Notes: generated by a model not told the origin, from the sequence alone. A stretch of 37,391 nucleotides of DNA from Clostridia bacterium (GCA_024404445.1 JAKSPY010000006.1:1-37391); one strand, 5' to 3'; positions 15,981-25,376 are shown, counted from the first letter of the stretch. Program-made: numbers and translations.

Positions 15981-17444
15981 ATGACACTGTTAAATATCAC
16001 CGACTGCGAGAAGAATCGCAAGGAGCTTGAGATCGGTCTTGATAAGGCCGCATTTGAGGCTGAAACAGAAAAAGCTTACAGAAAGAATGTTTCCAAGATC
16101 AACATTCCCGGATTCAGAAAGGGCAAAGCTCCGAGAAGCATAGTTGAAAAGATGTACGGCAAGGGCGTTTTCTATGAGGATGCCATCGACGCACTTCTCC
16201 CCGACGCTTATGAGGCCGCTGTAAAAGAGGCCGGCATCACGCCCGTTTCGCGTCCGGAGGTCGATATCAAGTCGATCGACGACAACGGTGTGGTCGTTGT
16301 CGCAAAGGTTTACGTGAAGCCCGATGTCACGGTAAAGGATTATAAGGGCCTTACGGCAGAGAAGGATTCAGTCGAGATAACCGATGAGGCTGTGGAAAAT
16401 GAGATCAATTCCACACGTGAGCGCAACGCCCGCACGGTCGAGATCACGGATCGCCCCGCACAGAACGGCGATGACGTGGTATTTGATTTCGACGGCTACG
16501 TGGACGGCAAGCAGTTTGACGGCGGTAAGGCAGAGAAGTACACTCTTCGCCTCGGCTCCGGTCAGTTCATCCCCGGCTTTGAGGATCAGATGGTAGGCAA
16601 GAATATCGGCGAGAACTTTGATGTCAACGTCGTATTCCCTGCTGATTATCAGGAGAAGACGCTTGCAGGTAAGCCCGCTGTATTCAAGTGCCTTATCCAT
16701 GAGATAAAGTTCAATGAGCTTCCCGCTCTTGACGACGAATTCGTTAAGGACGTATCCGAATTTGATACGGTAGATGAATATCGTGCCGACGTGAAGGCAA
16801 AACTCACAGAGCGTGCCGAGAAGAACGCCGGTGCCAAGGTAGATGAGCAGCTTGCGAATGCGCTTATCGAAAAGGTTGAGGGCGACATCCCGGAGATCAT
16901 GTATGCCAATGAGGCAGAGAATGAGGTGCGCGATTACGAGAACAGACTCCGCGCACAGGGACTCAGCCTTGCGGACTTTATGAAGTATACCGGTCAGACA
17001 GAGGAAACGCTGAAAAATCAGTTTATGCCTCAGGCCGAAAAGCAGGTCAAGATGCGCCTTGCCCTTGAATATATTGTCAAGGCCGAGAACATCACGGCAA
17101 CGGAAGACGAGATCAACGAGGAGTATCAGCGGATCGCGGATCAGTACGGCATCACGGTCGAGAATGTTAAGTCGGCCATAGATGCAGAGTCTGTCAGTGC
17201 GGACGTCACGGTCGGTAAGGCAATGAAGCTTGTTCACGATTGTGCCGTTATCACGGCTGTCGGTACCGCAAAGCCGAAGAAGAAGGCCCCTGCAAAGAAG
17301 AAGGCCGCAGAAACAGAGGCAACGGCAGAGGCAACAGAGGCGACCGAAACGGCAGAGGCTCCCGTCGAGGAGAAGCCGAAGAGAAAGTCCCCCGCAAAGA
17401 AAAAGGTTGCAGATGCCGACACGGCAACCGAGGCAAATGAATGA
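15981..17444 (+). CDS. tig: Trigger factor with Lys/Ala-rich C-terminal tail
   Basis: The ribosome-bound chaperone and peptidyl-prolyl isomerase that meets nascent chains. The N-terminal ribosome-binding domain contains the signature GFRKGKAP (near residues 46-53); the FKBP-type domain spans about 150-245; the helical substrate-holding arms follow to about 425. The protein is 487 residues, about 50 longer than usual. The extra tail holds two basic blocks (PKKKAPAKKKA and PKRKSPAKKK) around an acidic Ala/Thr/Glu linker and resembles a histone-H1-like tail. Strong promoter and ribosome site; clpP and clpX follow. Confidence 0.95.
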   Translation: MTLLNITDCEKNRKELEIGLDKAAFEAETEKAYRKNVSKINIPGFRKGKAPRSIVEKMYGKGVFYEDAIDALLPDAYEAAVKEAGITPVSRPEVDIKSIDDNGVVVVAKVYVKPDVTVKDYKGLTAEKDSVEITDEAVENEINSTRERNARTVEITDRPAQNGDDVVFDFDGYVDGKQFDGGKAEKYTLRLGSGQFIPGFEDQMVGKNIGENFDVNVVFPADYQEKTLAGKPAVFKCLIHEIKFNELPALDDEFVKDVSEFDTVDEYRADVKAKLTERAEKNAGAKVDEQLANALIEKVEGDIPEIMYANEAENEVRDYENRLRAQGLSLADFMKYTGQTEETLKNQFMPQAEKQVKMRLALEYIVKAENITATEDEINEEYQRIADQYGITVENVKSAIDAESVSADVTVGKAMKLVHDCAVITAVGTAKPKKKAPAKKKAAETEATAEATEATETAEAPVEEKPKRKSPAKKKVADADTATEANE

Positions 17445-17451
17445 TATGTCA

Positions 17452-17480
17452 AAATTCGCAGGCTTTACGTCTGCGAATTT
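17452..17480 (+). terminator. Hairpin between tig and clpP
   Basis: AAATTCGCAG (17452-17461), nine-base loop, CTGCGAATTT (17471-17480): a perfect 10-bp stem seven bases after the tig stop. The T-tract is only TTT, so it is likely an attenuating or mRNA-stabilising hairpin rather than a full stop before clpP. Confidence 0.5.
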
Positions 17481-17507
17481 GATTAAGTACAATATTTGGA
17501 GGTTATT

Positions 17508-18092
17508 ATGGCATTAGTACCGATGGTCATCGAAAAAACCGGGCTCGGAGAGCGTTCGTATGATATTTATTCCAGATTGCTCAACGACAGGATCGTTTTC
17601 CTCTCCGATGAGGTTAACGACACCACGGCATCGCTTGTCGTCGCACAGCTTCTTTACCTTGAGGCACAGGATCCCGATAAGGATATCAGCCTTTATATCA
17701 ACAGCCCCGGCGGTTCTGTCACGGCCGGTATGGCGATATTCGATACTATGAATTTCATCAAGTGCGACGTTTCCACGATCTGCGTGGGTATGGCGGCCAG
17801 CATGGGAGCTTTTCTCCTTGCCGCAGGCGCAAAGGGCAAAAGATACGCTTTGCCGAACAGTGAGATAATGATCCATCAGCCTCTCGGCGGCACACAGGGT
17901 CAGGCCTCTGATATCAAGATACAGGCAGAGCATATCCTGAAGACCCGTCGCACGCTGAATGAGATCCTGGCACGCGAAACAGGTAAGAGCATAGAGCAGA
18001 TCGAGGCCGATACAGACAGGGATAATTGGCTCAGCGCCGCTGACGCCGCCGAATACGGTCTGATCGACAAGGTCATAGATAAGCGCGCGTAA
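17508..18092 (+). CDS. clpP: ATP-dependent Clp protease proteolytic subunit
   Basis: The 194-residue serine peptidase that forms the ClpP barrel and partners ClpX. The catalytic triad is complete: S98 (MAASMGA), H123 (MIHQPLGG) and D172 (DTDRDN). GGAGG stands seven bases before ATG 17508; a reading from 17496 would begin inside this site. It lies between tig and clpX, the conserved order. Confidence 0.97.
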   Translation: MALVPMVIEKTGLGERSYDIYSRLLNDRIVFLSDEVNDTTASLVVAQLLYLEAQDPDKDISLYINSPGGSVTAGMAIFDTMNFIKCDVSTICVGMAASMGAFLLAAGAKGKRYALPNSEIMIHQPLGGTQGQASDIKIQAEHILKTRRTLNEILARETGKSIEQIEADTDRDNWLSAADAAEYGLIDKVIDKRA

Positions 18093-18101
18093 GGGTGGAT
18101 T

Positions 18102-19457
18102 ATGGCAACAAAAAACAGTAACGGTACGACAAAGCAAAGGCCATTCTGTGCCTTTTGCGGCAGGGATGAAACCTCAGATAAGAGTATCATCCTGATACCG
18201 TCGCCGCTGGGCGTGTATATATGCGACGAGTGCGTAGGCGAGTATCAGATGTTGCTTGACGATCAGAGTAAAAAGACGGCTTCACAGGACATTCCGCCGA
18301 TGGAGGCGCTTCCGCGTCCGCACGATATCAAGGCGACGCTTGATGAATATGTGATAGGTCAGGACGACGCGAAGATCGCACTTGCGGTAGCGGTATATAA
18401 CCATTACAAAAGGATTACCGCAAAAACGGATAACAAAAATAAGTCCGATGACGGCGTTGAGATACAGAAAAGCAATGTGCTTCTGCTCGGACCGACGGGC
18501 GTCGGTAAGACATATCTTGCGCAGACGCTTGCAAAATCGCTCGGTGTTCCGTTTGCCATCGCAGACGCCACGACGTTGACAGAGGCCGGATATGTCGGTG
18601 AGGATGTTGAAAATATCCTGCTCAGACTCATTCAGGCGGCTGATTTCGATGTGGAAAAGGCAGAGCACGGCATCATATATATTGATGAAATCGATAAGAT
18701 CTCACGAAAGAGCGAAAACCGTTCCATAACCCGCGACGTCTCAGGCGAGGGTGTGCAGCAGGCATTGCTGAAAATACTTGAGGGCACCGTCGCCAATGTT
18801 CCGCCGCAGGGCGGCAGAAAGCATCCGAATCAGGATTTCATTCAAATAGATACGTCCAATATTCTGTTCATATGCGGCGGCGCCTTTGACGGTCTCAGCC
18901 AGATCATAGAACAGCGCCGCGGAAACGGAACGATAGGCTTCGGCGGCGAGATAATGAAAAAGGCGGAAAAACTGACGTCGGGTATCTATAAGGACGTGAC
19001 GGCGCACGACATTGTCAAGTACGGTCTGATACCGGAGCTTGTCGGCAGACTTCCCGTGATCGTCACGCTTGATCCGTTGGATCGCGCATCCTTGTCGAGA
19101 ATACTGATAGAGCCCAAAAACTCACTCGTCAAGCAGTATAAAAAGCTGTTTGAGATCGACGGGACAGTGCTTGAATTCACACCTGACGCGATCGACGCGA
19201 TAGCGGATAAGGCCATTGCACGAGATACCGGCGCGCGAGGTCTTCGCTCAATAATCGAGGAATTCATGATGCCGATAATGTATGACGCTCCGTCTGCTAA
19301 GGCGGACAAGATCACCATAACGGCTGACGTGGTAAACAAAACGACGGTGATCAATCTGACGGCGCCGGCACTCAATCCGGCGGCAAAGTCTGCGGAAAAG
19401 CCCGTGGCGGCGATCAGCAAATCACGCGCAAAAACAGACAAAAAAGCCGAAGCATAA
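18102..19457 (+). CDS. clpX: ATP-dependent Clp protease ATPase subunit ClpX
   Basis: The 451-residue AAA+ unfoldase that feeds substrates to ClpP. An N-terminal four-cysteine zinc domain (CAFCGRDE and CDECV) binds adaptors and substrates; Walker A is GPTGVGKT from residue 130 and Walker B has D195-E196 in YIDEIDKI. The ClpP-contact loop IGFGGE is present. The last 25-30 residues form an Ala/Lys-rich tail ([19 protein letters not shown]) not needed by the family and reminiscent of the trigger factor tail. It starts nine bases after clpP and ends at a strong bidirectional hairpin. Confidence 0.97.
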   Translation: MATKNSNGTTKQRPFCAFCGRDETSDKSIILIPSPLGVYICDECVGEYQMLLDDQSKKTASQDIPPMEALPRPHDIKATLDEYVIGQDDAKIALAVAVYNHYKRITAKTDNKNKSDDGVEIQKSNVLLLGPTGVGKTYLAQTLAKSLGVPFAIADATTLTEAGYVGEDVENILLRLIQAADFDVEKAEHGIIYIDEIDKISRKSENRSITRDVSGEGVQQALLKILEGTVANVPPQGGRKHPNQDFIQIDTSNILFICGGAFDGLSQIIEQRRGNGTIGFGGEIMKKAEKLTSGIYKDVTAHDIVKYGLIPELVGRLPVIVTLDPLDRASLSRILIEPKNSLVKQYKKLFEIDGTVLEFTPDAIDAIADKAIARDTGARGLRSIIEEFMMPIMYDAPSAKADKITITADVVNKTTVINLTAPALNPAAKSAEKPVAAISKSRAKTDKKAEA

Positions 19458-19462
19458 AAATC

Positions 19463-19488
19463 ATCCCCGTGCCGAAAAGCACGGGGAT
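19463..19488. terminator. Bidirectional terminator between clpX and recO
   Basis: ATCCCCGTGC (19463-19472), loop CGAAAA, GCACGGGGAT (19479-19488). A perfect 10-bp GC-rich stem. On the plus strand TTTATGTTT follows; on the minus strand GATTTTTATG follows, so it can end both clpX and the recO group. Confidence 0.85.
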
Positions 19489-19505
19489 TTATGTTTGCCA
19501 TGATT

Positions 19506-19519
19506 TATACAAATGTATA
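19506..19519. repeat. TATAC-N4-GTATA palindrome, copy at clpX / recO junction
   Basis: TATACAAATGTATA within TTTATAC...GTATAATT. It sits seven bases from the recO stop codon and 17 bases from the terminator hairpin. Confidence 0.8.
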
Positions 19520-19526
19520 ATTGCTT

Positions 19527-20339
19527 TCAGTCAACCACGGCGCGGTAAAAGTCGAGCGTTTTGAATCCGCGCTCCAAATGGCAGAGCAGGTATTTTTCAC
19601 ATATATCTCCGAATTCATCCAGCGCCTCATCCAGCAAATTGAAAGCGAAAATCCTTTCAGCCGGCGAATACACGACGTGGCGCATCGCGGCCATTGTCGA
19701 TGGCGACACTATGCAGATCAGATGTGAGCCGGGGTAAATGCCCTCGCTTTCATTCAGTTTTTTTTGTTGGTTGATCATTTCGTCTTCGGTCGTATGGTAA
19801 CAATCACGGCATTTGAAACAGCCGTCCTCGATGTCAAAGTAATAGTCGGCAGAGTCATACCTGCCGCATCTGCGGCATCCGACGAGATCCGGTGCGTAGC
19901 CGATCTCTGACAGTGCCCGCAATTCAAACACCGCCTTGACCTGCTTTGCGGGCGTGCTGCGTTCGGTCAGACAGTACAGACAGTTCAAGCCCAGTCGCAG
20001 TAACGGCAGACACTCATCCTCCTCGCGCGCCATATCGGAAAGTACGTCGACGATGTAGTATGCCAGCGCCGCCTTGACGAGGTCGTCAGACACGATAAAA
20101 AAGCTGTGTATCAGCGCCGCCTCTTTCAGATAACATTTATCGCCGGATCTTTTTACCACGAATTCGGAATATGAAAAAAGCTGACACGCCGAAAAATTCC
20201 TATCCTTCTGACTGCGGACACGTGCGCCGTAAACAGACATAAGACCGTGTGAATCTGTCAGCACGGTCATGAATTTGTCGTTTTCGCGCAACTCCGTTTC
20301 GCGCAGGATAAGCCCTTTCAGCTTCAGCTCTTCACTCAT
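19527..20339 (-). CDS. recO: DNA repair protein RecO
   Basis: A 270-residue recombination mediator that helps load RecA with RecR. The N-terminal OB fold begins with KLKGLILRETELRENDK; a C4 zinc motif is seen as CRRCGRY plus CFKCRDCY in the middle third. Normal length. It overlaps era by four bases (ATGA) and ends the yqfC-to-recO group. Confidence 0.95.
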   Translation of the reverse strand: MSEELKLKGLILRETELRENDKFMTVLTDSHGLMSVYGARVRSQKDRNFSACQLFSYSEFVVKRSGDKCYLKEAALIHSFFIVSDDLVKAALAYYIVDVLSDMAREEDECLPLLRLGLNCLYCLTERSTPAKQVKAVFELRALSEIGYAPDLVGCRRCGRYDSADYYFDIEDGCFKCRDCYHTTEDEMINQQKKLNESEGIYPGSHLICIVSPSTMAAMRHVVYSPAERIFAFNLLDEALDEFGDICEKYLLCHLERGFKTLDFYRAVVD

Positions 20340-21235
20340 ACGTCGATATCATCCTTCTTGAAACCGAATGTGGATATTCCGGCCTCTGTTTCGCGCCAAT
20401 TCTCTTTGACCTTTACCCACAGATCCAAAAAGACCTTGACGCCGAAAAATCTCTCCATATCCTCTCTGGCTCGCGTGCCGATCAGCTTCAGCTTCGCGCC
20501 GCCCTTGCCGATGATGATCGGCTTATGTGATGCACGCTCGCAAAAGATCTCTGCGCGTATTCTGATCATCGTGGGGCTTGATTCGTCAAAATCCTCGATG
20601 ACGACAGCCGTTCCGTGCGGTATCTCCTCATTGAGCGTCTGCAAAATCTTTTCACGGATTATCTCCGACGCGATGACTCTTTCCGGCTGATCGGTGAACA
20701 TATCGGTCGGGAAAATGAAATCTCCCTCTGACGCGAACTTGTCCAATTCGGCAAACAGACCGTCGATCCCGTCGCCGTTTTTGGCGCTGATCGGTACGAC
20801 CGCGGCAAACTCGTGTTCGGCGGAAAATCGCAGAATGGTATCGCCGATCTCGACCGCGTCTGATTTATCGGTCTTGTTGATGACGAGTATCACGGGTAGC
20901 GCATCATCGTTGAATTTCTTTATCAGTGACGACTCGACTCCGCCGATCTTGTCACCGCATTCGACCAGCCACATTACGACGTCTACGTCGGCCATCGCCG
21001 AATTGGCGGCGCGTACCATAAATGAGCCGAGTTTGTTCTGCGGCTTATGTATTCCGGGCGTGTCGATAAAAACGTACTGCGTATCGTTTTTCGTCATTAT
21101 GCCTGTGATGCGGTTGCGCGTGGTTTGCGGCTTATTTGATACTATTGATATCTTGTTGCCGAGGGCGGTGTTCATCAGTGTAGATTTTCCGACGTTAGGG
21201 CGGCCTATGAGTGCCGCAAACAAATTCTTTGTCAT
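20336..21235 (-). CDS. era: GTPase Era
   Basis: A 299-residue GTPase that binds 16S rRNA and matures the 30S subunit. G1 is GRPNVGKST (10-18), G3 DTPGI, G4 NKTD. The C-terminal KH domain shows PIIIGKGGAKLKLIG. One base separates it from ybeY and it overlaps recO, a standard Firmicutes arrangement, although the dgkA and cdd genes often found between ybeY and era are absent. Confidence 0.97.
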   Translation of the reverse strand: MTKNLFAALIGRPNVGKSTLMNTALGNKISIVSNKPQTTRNRITGIMTKNDTQYVFIDTPGIHKPQNKLGSFMVRAANSAMADVDVVMWLVECGDKIGGVESSLIKKFNDDALPVILVINKTDKSDAVEIGDTILRFSAEHEFAAVVPISAKNGDGIDGLFAELDKFASEGDFIFPTDMFTDQPERVIASEIIREKILQTLNEEIPHGTAVVIEDFDESSPTMIRIRAEIFCERASHKPIIIGKGGAKLKLIGTRAREDMERFFGVKVFLDLWVKVKENWRETEAGISTFGFKKDDIDV

Positions 21236-21236
21236 T

Positions 21237-21722
21237 TCATTCTCCTCTTTTCAGCCCCATGGAGGACAGGACCTCCTCCTGACGGCTGATCATATGCTTT
21301 TCGTCTTCATCGGATGTCACGTGATCGTATCCCAGCAGGTGGAGCGTGGAATGCACCGCCAGAAAGCAGATCTCACGCTCGTCGCTGTGACCGAACTCGC
21401 GCGCCTGCTCCATTGCTTTCGGTACGGAAATGATGATGTCGCCGAGTACAACGGAGCCCTTATAAATATCGGTGTCGCCCGTCATATCATCGCCGTCGAG
21501 CATCGGAAAGCTGAGCACGTCGGTGGGCCTGTCCACGCCGCGATAATCGCGATTTAGTGCGTGTATCTCATCGTTGTCGACGAAGCTGACCGAAACCTCG
21601 GCATCATAATCGAAGCTCTCGGCTTTCAGTGTCGATGCGATCGCGCTTTTGACGAGTTTTTTCAGCTCCGGCGTGATTTTTTTATCTTTTTGATTATTGG
21701 AAAAATATACCGTCGTTTTCAT
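21237..21722 (-). CDS. ybeY: Endoribonuclease YbeY
   Basis: A 161-residue zinc-dependent RNase for 16S rRNA 3'-end maturation and ribosome quality control. The metal site reads HSTLHLLGYDH, and the N-terminal region contains DVLSFPM. The usual glycine after the first histidine is serine. It overlaps phoH by four bases (ATGA). Confidence 0.96.
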   Translation of the reverse strand: MKTTVYFSNNQKDKKITPELKKLVKSAIASTLKAESFDYDAEVSVSFVDNDEIHALNRDYRGVDRPTDVLSFPMLDGDDMTGDTDIYKGSVVLGDIIISVPKAMEQAREFGHSDEREICFLAVHSTLHLLGYDHVTSDEDEKHMISRQEEVLSSMGLKRGE

Positions 21723-22744
21723 TTTGTTTCTTTCCTGATCTTATATGACGCGCTTCTTTCTGCGGCCTTGACAGCCTGCTCGCGCTCGTATTTATCGTAT
21801 GCCAATATAATTTTCTGCACCAGCTTATGTCTGACGACGTCGCGCTCGGTAAACTCGTGTATCGCGATGTCATCTATGCCGTGCAATATTTTTACCGCCT
21901 CACGCAGTCCGCTTTTCTGACCGGTCGGCAAATCGGTCTGTGTGATATCGCCCGTAACGACGGCCTTGGAATTGAAGCCGAGGCGCGTCAGAAACATTTT
22001 CATTTGCTCCGGCGTCGTATTCTGCGCCTCGTCGAGGATTATGAATGAGTCGTCAAGCGTTCTGCCGCGCATATACGCGAGCGGTGCTATCTCTATCGTG
22101 CCGCGCTCAAGGTACCGCTGATAAGCGTCACTGCCCAGCATTTCGAACAGGGCATCGTACAATGGGCGCAGGTACGGATCGATTTTGGTTTGCAGATCGC
22201 CCGGCAGAAATCCGAGCTTTTCCCCGGCCTCAACCGCGGGACGTGTCAGAATGATGCGTGATACCTGCTTTGATTTCAGCGCCTTTGACGCGGCGGCAAC
22301 AGCCAAAAATGTTTTGCCCGTGCCTGCCGGACCTATGCCGAGCACGACGGTATTCTTGTTAATAGCCTCGATATATTTCTTTTGTCCGACCGTCTTTGCC
22401 TTTATCGGCTTGCCGTTCGTCGTGATGCAGATGCAATCGTCGCCGAAGCTTTCCAGCGTTTCGCCGCCCTTGATGGCAGTGCAGATGTAACTGACGTTTT
22501 GCTCCGTCAACTCATTGCCCAGACGCACCATTTCTTTCATTCTTTCGACGGCGTTTTTGGCCTGCTCCACGCTGTCGCCGTCATCACCGCGGACGGTGAT
22601 GGCGTCGCCCGCCGTATTTTCGCAGGCGCGGTTGACTATGCTCACACCGAATGTGCGCTCAACTATCGCGACGTTGATATCGAAATTGCCGAATATCTCG
22701 GCGGTTTGCTCGGATGTGTCCGTCAGTATGATCTTTTCGTACAT
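21719..22744 (-). CDS. phoH: PhoH-like ATPase (PhoL type)
   Basis: A 341-residue RNA-associated ATPase that usually neighbours ybeY and is thought to act in RNA metabolism. An N-terminal KH-like region is followed by Walker A GPAGTGKT and Walker B ILDEAQNTT, then GDITQTDLP. GAGGTAAT lies before the ATG. It starts six bases after yqfD ends. Confidence 0.95.
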   Translation of the reverse strand: MYEKIILTDTSEQTAEIFGNFDINVAIVERTFGVSIVNRACENTAGDAITVRGDDGDSVEQAKNAVERMKEMVRLGNELTEQNVSYICTAIKGGETLESFGDDCICITTNGKPIKAKTVGQKKYIEAINKNTVVLGIGPAGTGKTFLAVAAASKALKSKQVSRIILTRPAVEAGEKLGFLPGDLQTKIDPYLRPLYDALFEMLGSDAYQRYLERGTIEIAPLAYMRGRTLDDSFIILDEAQNTTPEQMKMFLTRLGFNSKAVVTGDITQTDLPTGQKSGLREAVKILHGIDDIAIHEFTERDVVRHKLVQKIILAYDKYEREQAVKAAERSASYKIRKETK

Positions 22745-22750
22745 ATTACC

Positions 22751-23919
22751 TCATTTAACGGTATTTATTTTTACCTCGTCGGCTATCTCGCAAACGCAAT
22801 CGACGACGGCGGTCAGCGTCAGTACGTTGCCGTCTGATGTCACATCCTCGGACGTTGAGATTATTTCCGCATCGCCGAGTGTGTCGTATATCTGCTCATA
22901 CAGCTTTGACTGAGCTACGGCATACGCCTCGTCATCTGTCAGGGTGATATATCTGACTGTGTATGGGACGGCGTAATCCGTGCATATCGATATGGGCAGT
23001 CTGATGCCGAAAACGGTAAGTCTGTTATTAACTTCTATTGTATCATATTTTTCCGGTAAATTGTCAATACTTGCGAAAAGTTTAAGATTTTTTTGAAAAT
23101 TTTGATGCTGACGCACGACGTCATTCGTTCGAAAACGGTTTTTACCTCAGTTTTCAGCGGCACCGATATGGAAAATCTTTGCTCGACGCTCGCTTTGACG
23201 CTTCCGCGTGAGCGCACCAGCCGACAGCCGAAAGCCTCGGAATCTATGACTCCCGATACCAACAGCTGACCTTTTTTAACTATTTGTCCGCATTTGACCG
23301 CGGGCATTCCGCCGTCGAGCGCCATCGTTACTATCTGCCCGTCGTAACGTGAGATCAGATTTGACGGCGACGACGTATCCACGACCTGTGCCGTCTGCGT
23401 CGTTCTGTATTCCACGTGAGCCACCGTGCCTTTCAGATTTATCGAAAGCCACGAGATGCTGTCGTTTTTCAGAATCACCTCGGATGCCGCTTTGATTTCG
23501 TCGATATTGCTTTTTTTCGCACCGATATACAGCCCGGCATCCGACAGCAGTGCCTCCAGCTCCTGTTGCGGTATCTCCTCTGAGTATGGAATATCCACGT
23601 CCCATATATACTGCGATGAAACGATACAGGCGACCGTGAACACCAATGCCCCTGCCAGTATACCCGCGCGGCGCCTGTGCCTGATAATGTGTGCATGAAA
23701 GCCGAACGGCACCGCCGTGTATTCCGCATTCAGAACGGTGAAAATCTCGCCTGTTTTTTTCAGGTCGGAATGCCGCACACGAAACGTGATCTTGCCGTCG
23801 GATTCATTTACCGTGCCGAACGGGATATCTGCAGAGATCAGCATTCCGATCAGTCGTGCGGCATTATCTTTATCGGCTGTGACGTCGTACAGCCGTCTGA
23901 AATAATCGGGAAATCTCAC
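22751..23919 (-). pseudogene. yqfD: Sporulation protein YqfD, split by a -1 frameshift at an A7 run
   Basis: YqfD is a membrane protein of the mother cell during sporulation. Here the N-terminal reading starts at GTG 23919 (VRFPDYFRRLYDV), after CGGAGGAGAG and overlapping the yqfC stop. It runs through a transmembrane segment (AGILAGALVFTVACIV) and ends early at 23035. The remaining conserved C-terminus (KLFASIDNLPEKYDTIE to EVKINTVK) is in the -1 frame and ends at 22751. The frames join at seven A residues on the coding strand (23094-23088), giving SIKIFKK-NLKLFAS, which reads like an unbroken family member of about 390 residues. The gene may be broken, misread by one A, or expressed by slippage; I cannot decide. 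I mark it as pseudogene for the disrupted frame only. Confidence 0.82.
23088..23094 (-). other. A7 homopolymer at the yqfD frame break
   Basis: On the coding strand the bases read TTC AAA AAA ATC. One extra A, or a -1 slip of the second lysine codon, restores the downstream frame. In the original frame translation stops at 23035, about 50 bases later. Confidence 0.75.
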
Positions 23920-24167
23920 GCCTCTCCTCCGAACGAAATTGATTTTATACAACCGTATATTAAGATTTTGCCGTTTCCCGCCCACATCAGCTTTAGCGAT
24001 ATTCCCTCGACAGTTACTGTACTTTTGGGGCGTCTGACGGATATTTTCGTGTCGGAAAAGTGCGACAGACCGATGCACCCGCAGATCAACAGCTTGCCGT
24101 CTGTCATTTCCAAAGCCTGACGTGTTATCGGTTTTGCCGTGCGTCTTGTTATGTGTACTCGTTTCAT
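23916..24167 (-). CDS. yqfC: Sporulation protein YqfC (YabP/YqfC family)
   Basis: An 83-residue protein of the YabP/YqfC family, made in the mother cell in sporulating Firmicutes. The repeated beta pattern is visible: DGKLLICGCIGLSHFSD, then STVTVEGISLKLMW and KILIYGCIKSISF. Its stop overlaps the yqfD start, and phoH follows, the conserved order. CGGAGA precedes the ATG. A TATAC palindrome lies in its last codons. Confidence 0.88.
   Translation of the reverse strand: MKRVHITRRTAKPITRQALEMTDGKLLICGCIGLSHFSDTKISVRRPKSTVTVEGISLKLMWAGNGKILIYGCIKSISFGGEA
23946..23959. repeat. TATAC-N4-GTATA palindrome inside yqfC
   Basis: TATACAACCGTATA within the yqfC coding region, about 28 bases before its stop, encoding part of LIYGCIK. 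The N4 differs from the intergenic copies, so coincidence with coding sequence remains possible. Confidence 0.5.
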
Positions 24168-24236
24168 GATTCTCCGAATTGCCGCGAATGTATCGGCATA
24201 TATTTATCTGCTTGATTATATGAGGGAGATGATGAT

Positions 24237-25376
24237 ATGAGAACGAAAAAATGCGATATAAGCAAGTCGACGGGGTACATTGCGGCTGTCGCGGCATTGT
24301 TTATGGCGGTTTATTCTCTTGCGTGTCCGTCGCTGTCATACGATTTCGCGCTGAAATATCTGCGCCTCGGCGCGGTGCGTGTCTTGCCGTCGCTGATCGT
24401 GTATATGGTATGCGCACGGCTTATCGTGCGCTCCGGCGCACTCGCTGAGCTTTGCCGGAGAATGACAGCGGCGCAGCGATTGCTCGGCGTTTCACCGTCG
24501 GGGCTTACCGTTGTACTCATCGGACTTGCGTTCGGCTTTCCGATGGGTGCAGTCGCCGCGGATGAGCTGTATGATCGCGGTGAGATCGACAGGGAGGAGG
24601 CACGCCGGATAATGCCATTTTGCAATAACGCAGGCGCGTCGTTTCTGATTGGAGCAGTCGGCGCGGGAATGTTCGGCAGTGCCTCTGTCGGGGTGTCGCT
24701 GATGATCGGGCAGACGCTTTCATCCGTTACGGCACTCATTCTGACGCGCGGGCGATCAGCACATACCGAAAGTGCGTCCGACATAAGCACGTCCGTTTCA
24801 CTGTCAGATATTTCCGATTCCATAGCGAAAAGCGGGACGTCGGCCGTGTCGATAATCACATTTATCGCATTTTTCGGTGCGGCATCGGAAATGATCGCGC
24901 GCGTTTTTCATTTGCCGGAGATCGTCGGGGCGATCATCGGCGGCGCTTTTGAAATATCCGGCGGTATGGCGATTGCGTCAGGTCTTGATTTGCCGTTGGG
25001 TTTGCGGTTGCTCATTTGCGCCGTGCTTTGCGGTTTCGGGGGCTTATCCGTTATGATGCAGGCGGCTTTTGCCGCAAGGGACTGCGGCTTTGACGCCGGA
25101 TCATACCTTATCGGCAGGGTGATACACGGTGTCGGGTGCTGTGCTTTTTCCACGCTGATATACTATTTGACTTTTGAAAAAATCCTTGCATTGTCTGACT
25201 TTTTCTATATTATACACTTGTATATCGTGACTTATCCGTTTGTATTGCCGACAATGCTGTCCGCGTTACTCGCGATCGCTGTCCTGACTGCGTTAAATTT
25301 GTGCCGTAAAAAACGGAAAAAATCTGAAAAAAGGGTAGAAAAGCGGCAACAATTAGTTTATAATAGGAGTAAATAA
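24237..25376 (+). CDS. ylbJ: Sporulation integral membrane protein YlbJ
   Basis: A 379-residue membrane protein with about eight to ten hydrophobic segments and nucleoside-transporter-like Gate domains. The segment GFPMGAVAADELYDRGEI followed by MPFCNNAGASFLIGAVG is typical of YlbJ, which is needed for spore heat resistance and cortex formation. The tail is highly basic (KKRKKSEKRVEKRQQ). AGGGAG precedes the ATG. It is divergent from yqfC. A TATAC palindrome lies near its 3' end. Confidence 0.88.
   Translation: MRTKKCDISKSTGYIAAVAALFMAVYSLACPSLSYDFALKYLRLGAVRVLPSLIVYMVCARLIVRSGALAELCRRMTAAQRLLGVSPSGLTVVLIGLAFGFPMGAVAADELYDRGEIDREEARRIMPFCNNAGASFLIGAVGAGMFGSASVGVSLMIGQTLSSVTALILTRGRSAHTESASDISTSVSLSDISDSIAKSGTSAVSIITFIAFFGAASEMIARVFHLPEIVGAIIGGAFEISGGMAIASGLDLPLGLRLLICAVLCGFGGLSVMMQAAFAARDCGFDAGSYLIGRVIHGVGCCAFSTLIYYLTFEKILALSDFFYIIHLYIVTYPFVLPTMLSALLAIAVLTALNLCRKKRKKSEKRVEKRQQLVYNRSK
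25211..25224. repeat. TATAC-N4-GTATA palindrome inside ylbJ
   Basis: TATACACTTGTATA in the coding region about 150 bases before the ylbJ stop, encoding part of IIHLYIV. Exact match to the fixed positions. Confidence 0.5.

Noticed and set aside
16368..17492. A 374-codon minus-strand open frame rich in Leu, Cys and Arg across trigger factor
   Set aside because: Antisense shadow of tig, ending beyond it over the clpP leader; its repetitive Leu/Cys text mirrors the lysine- and glutamate-rich codons of tig.
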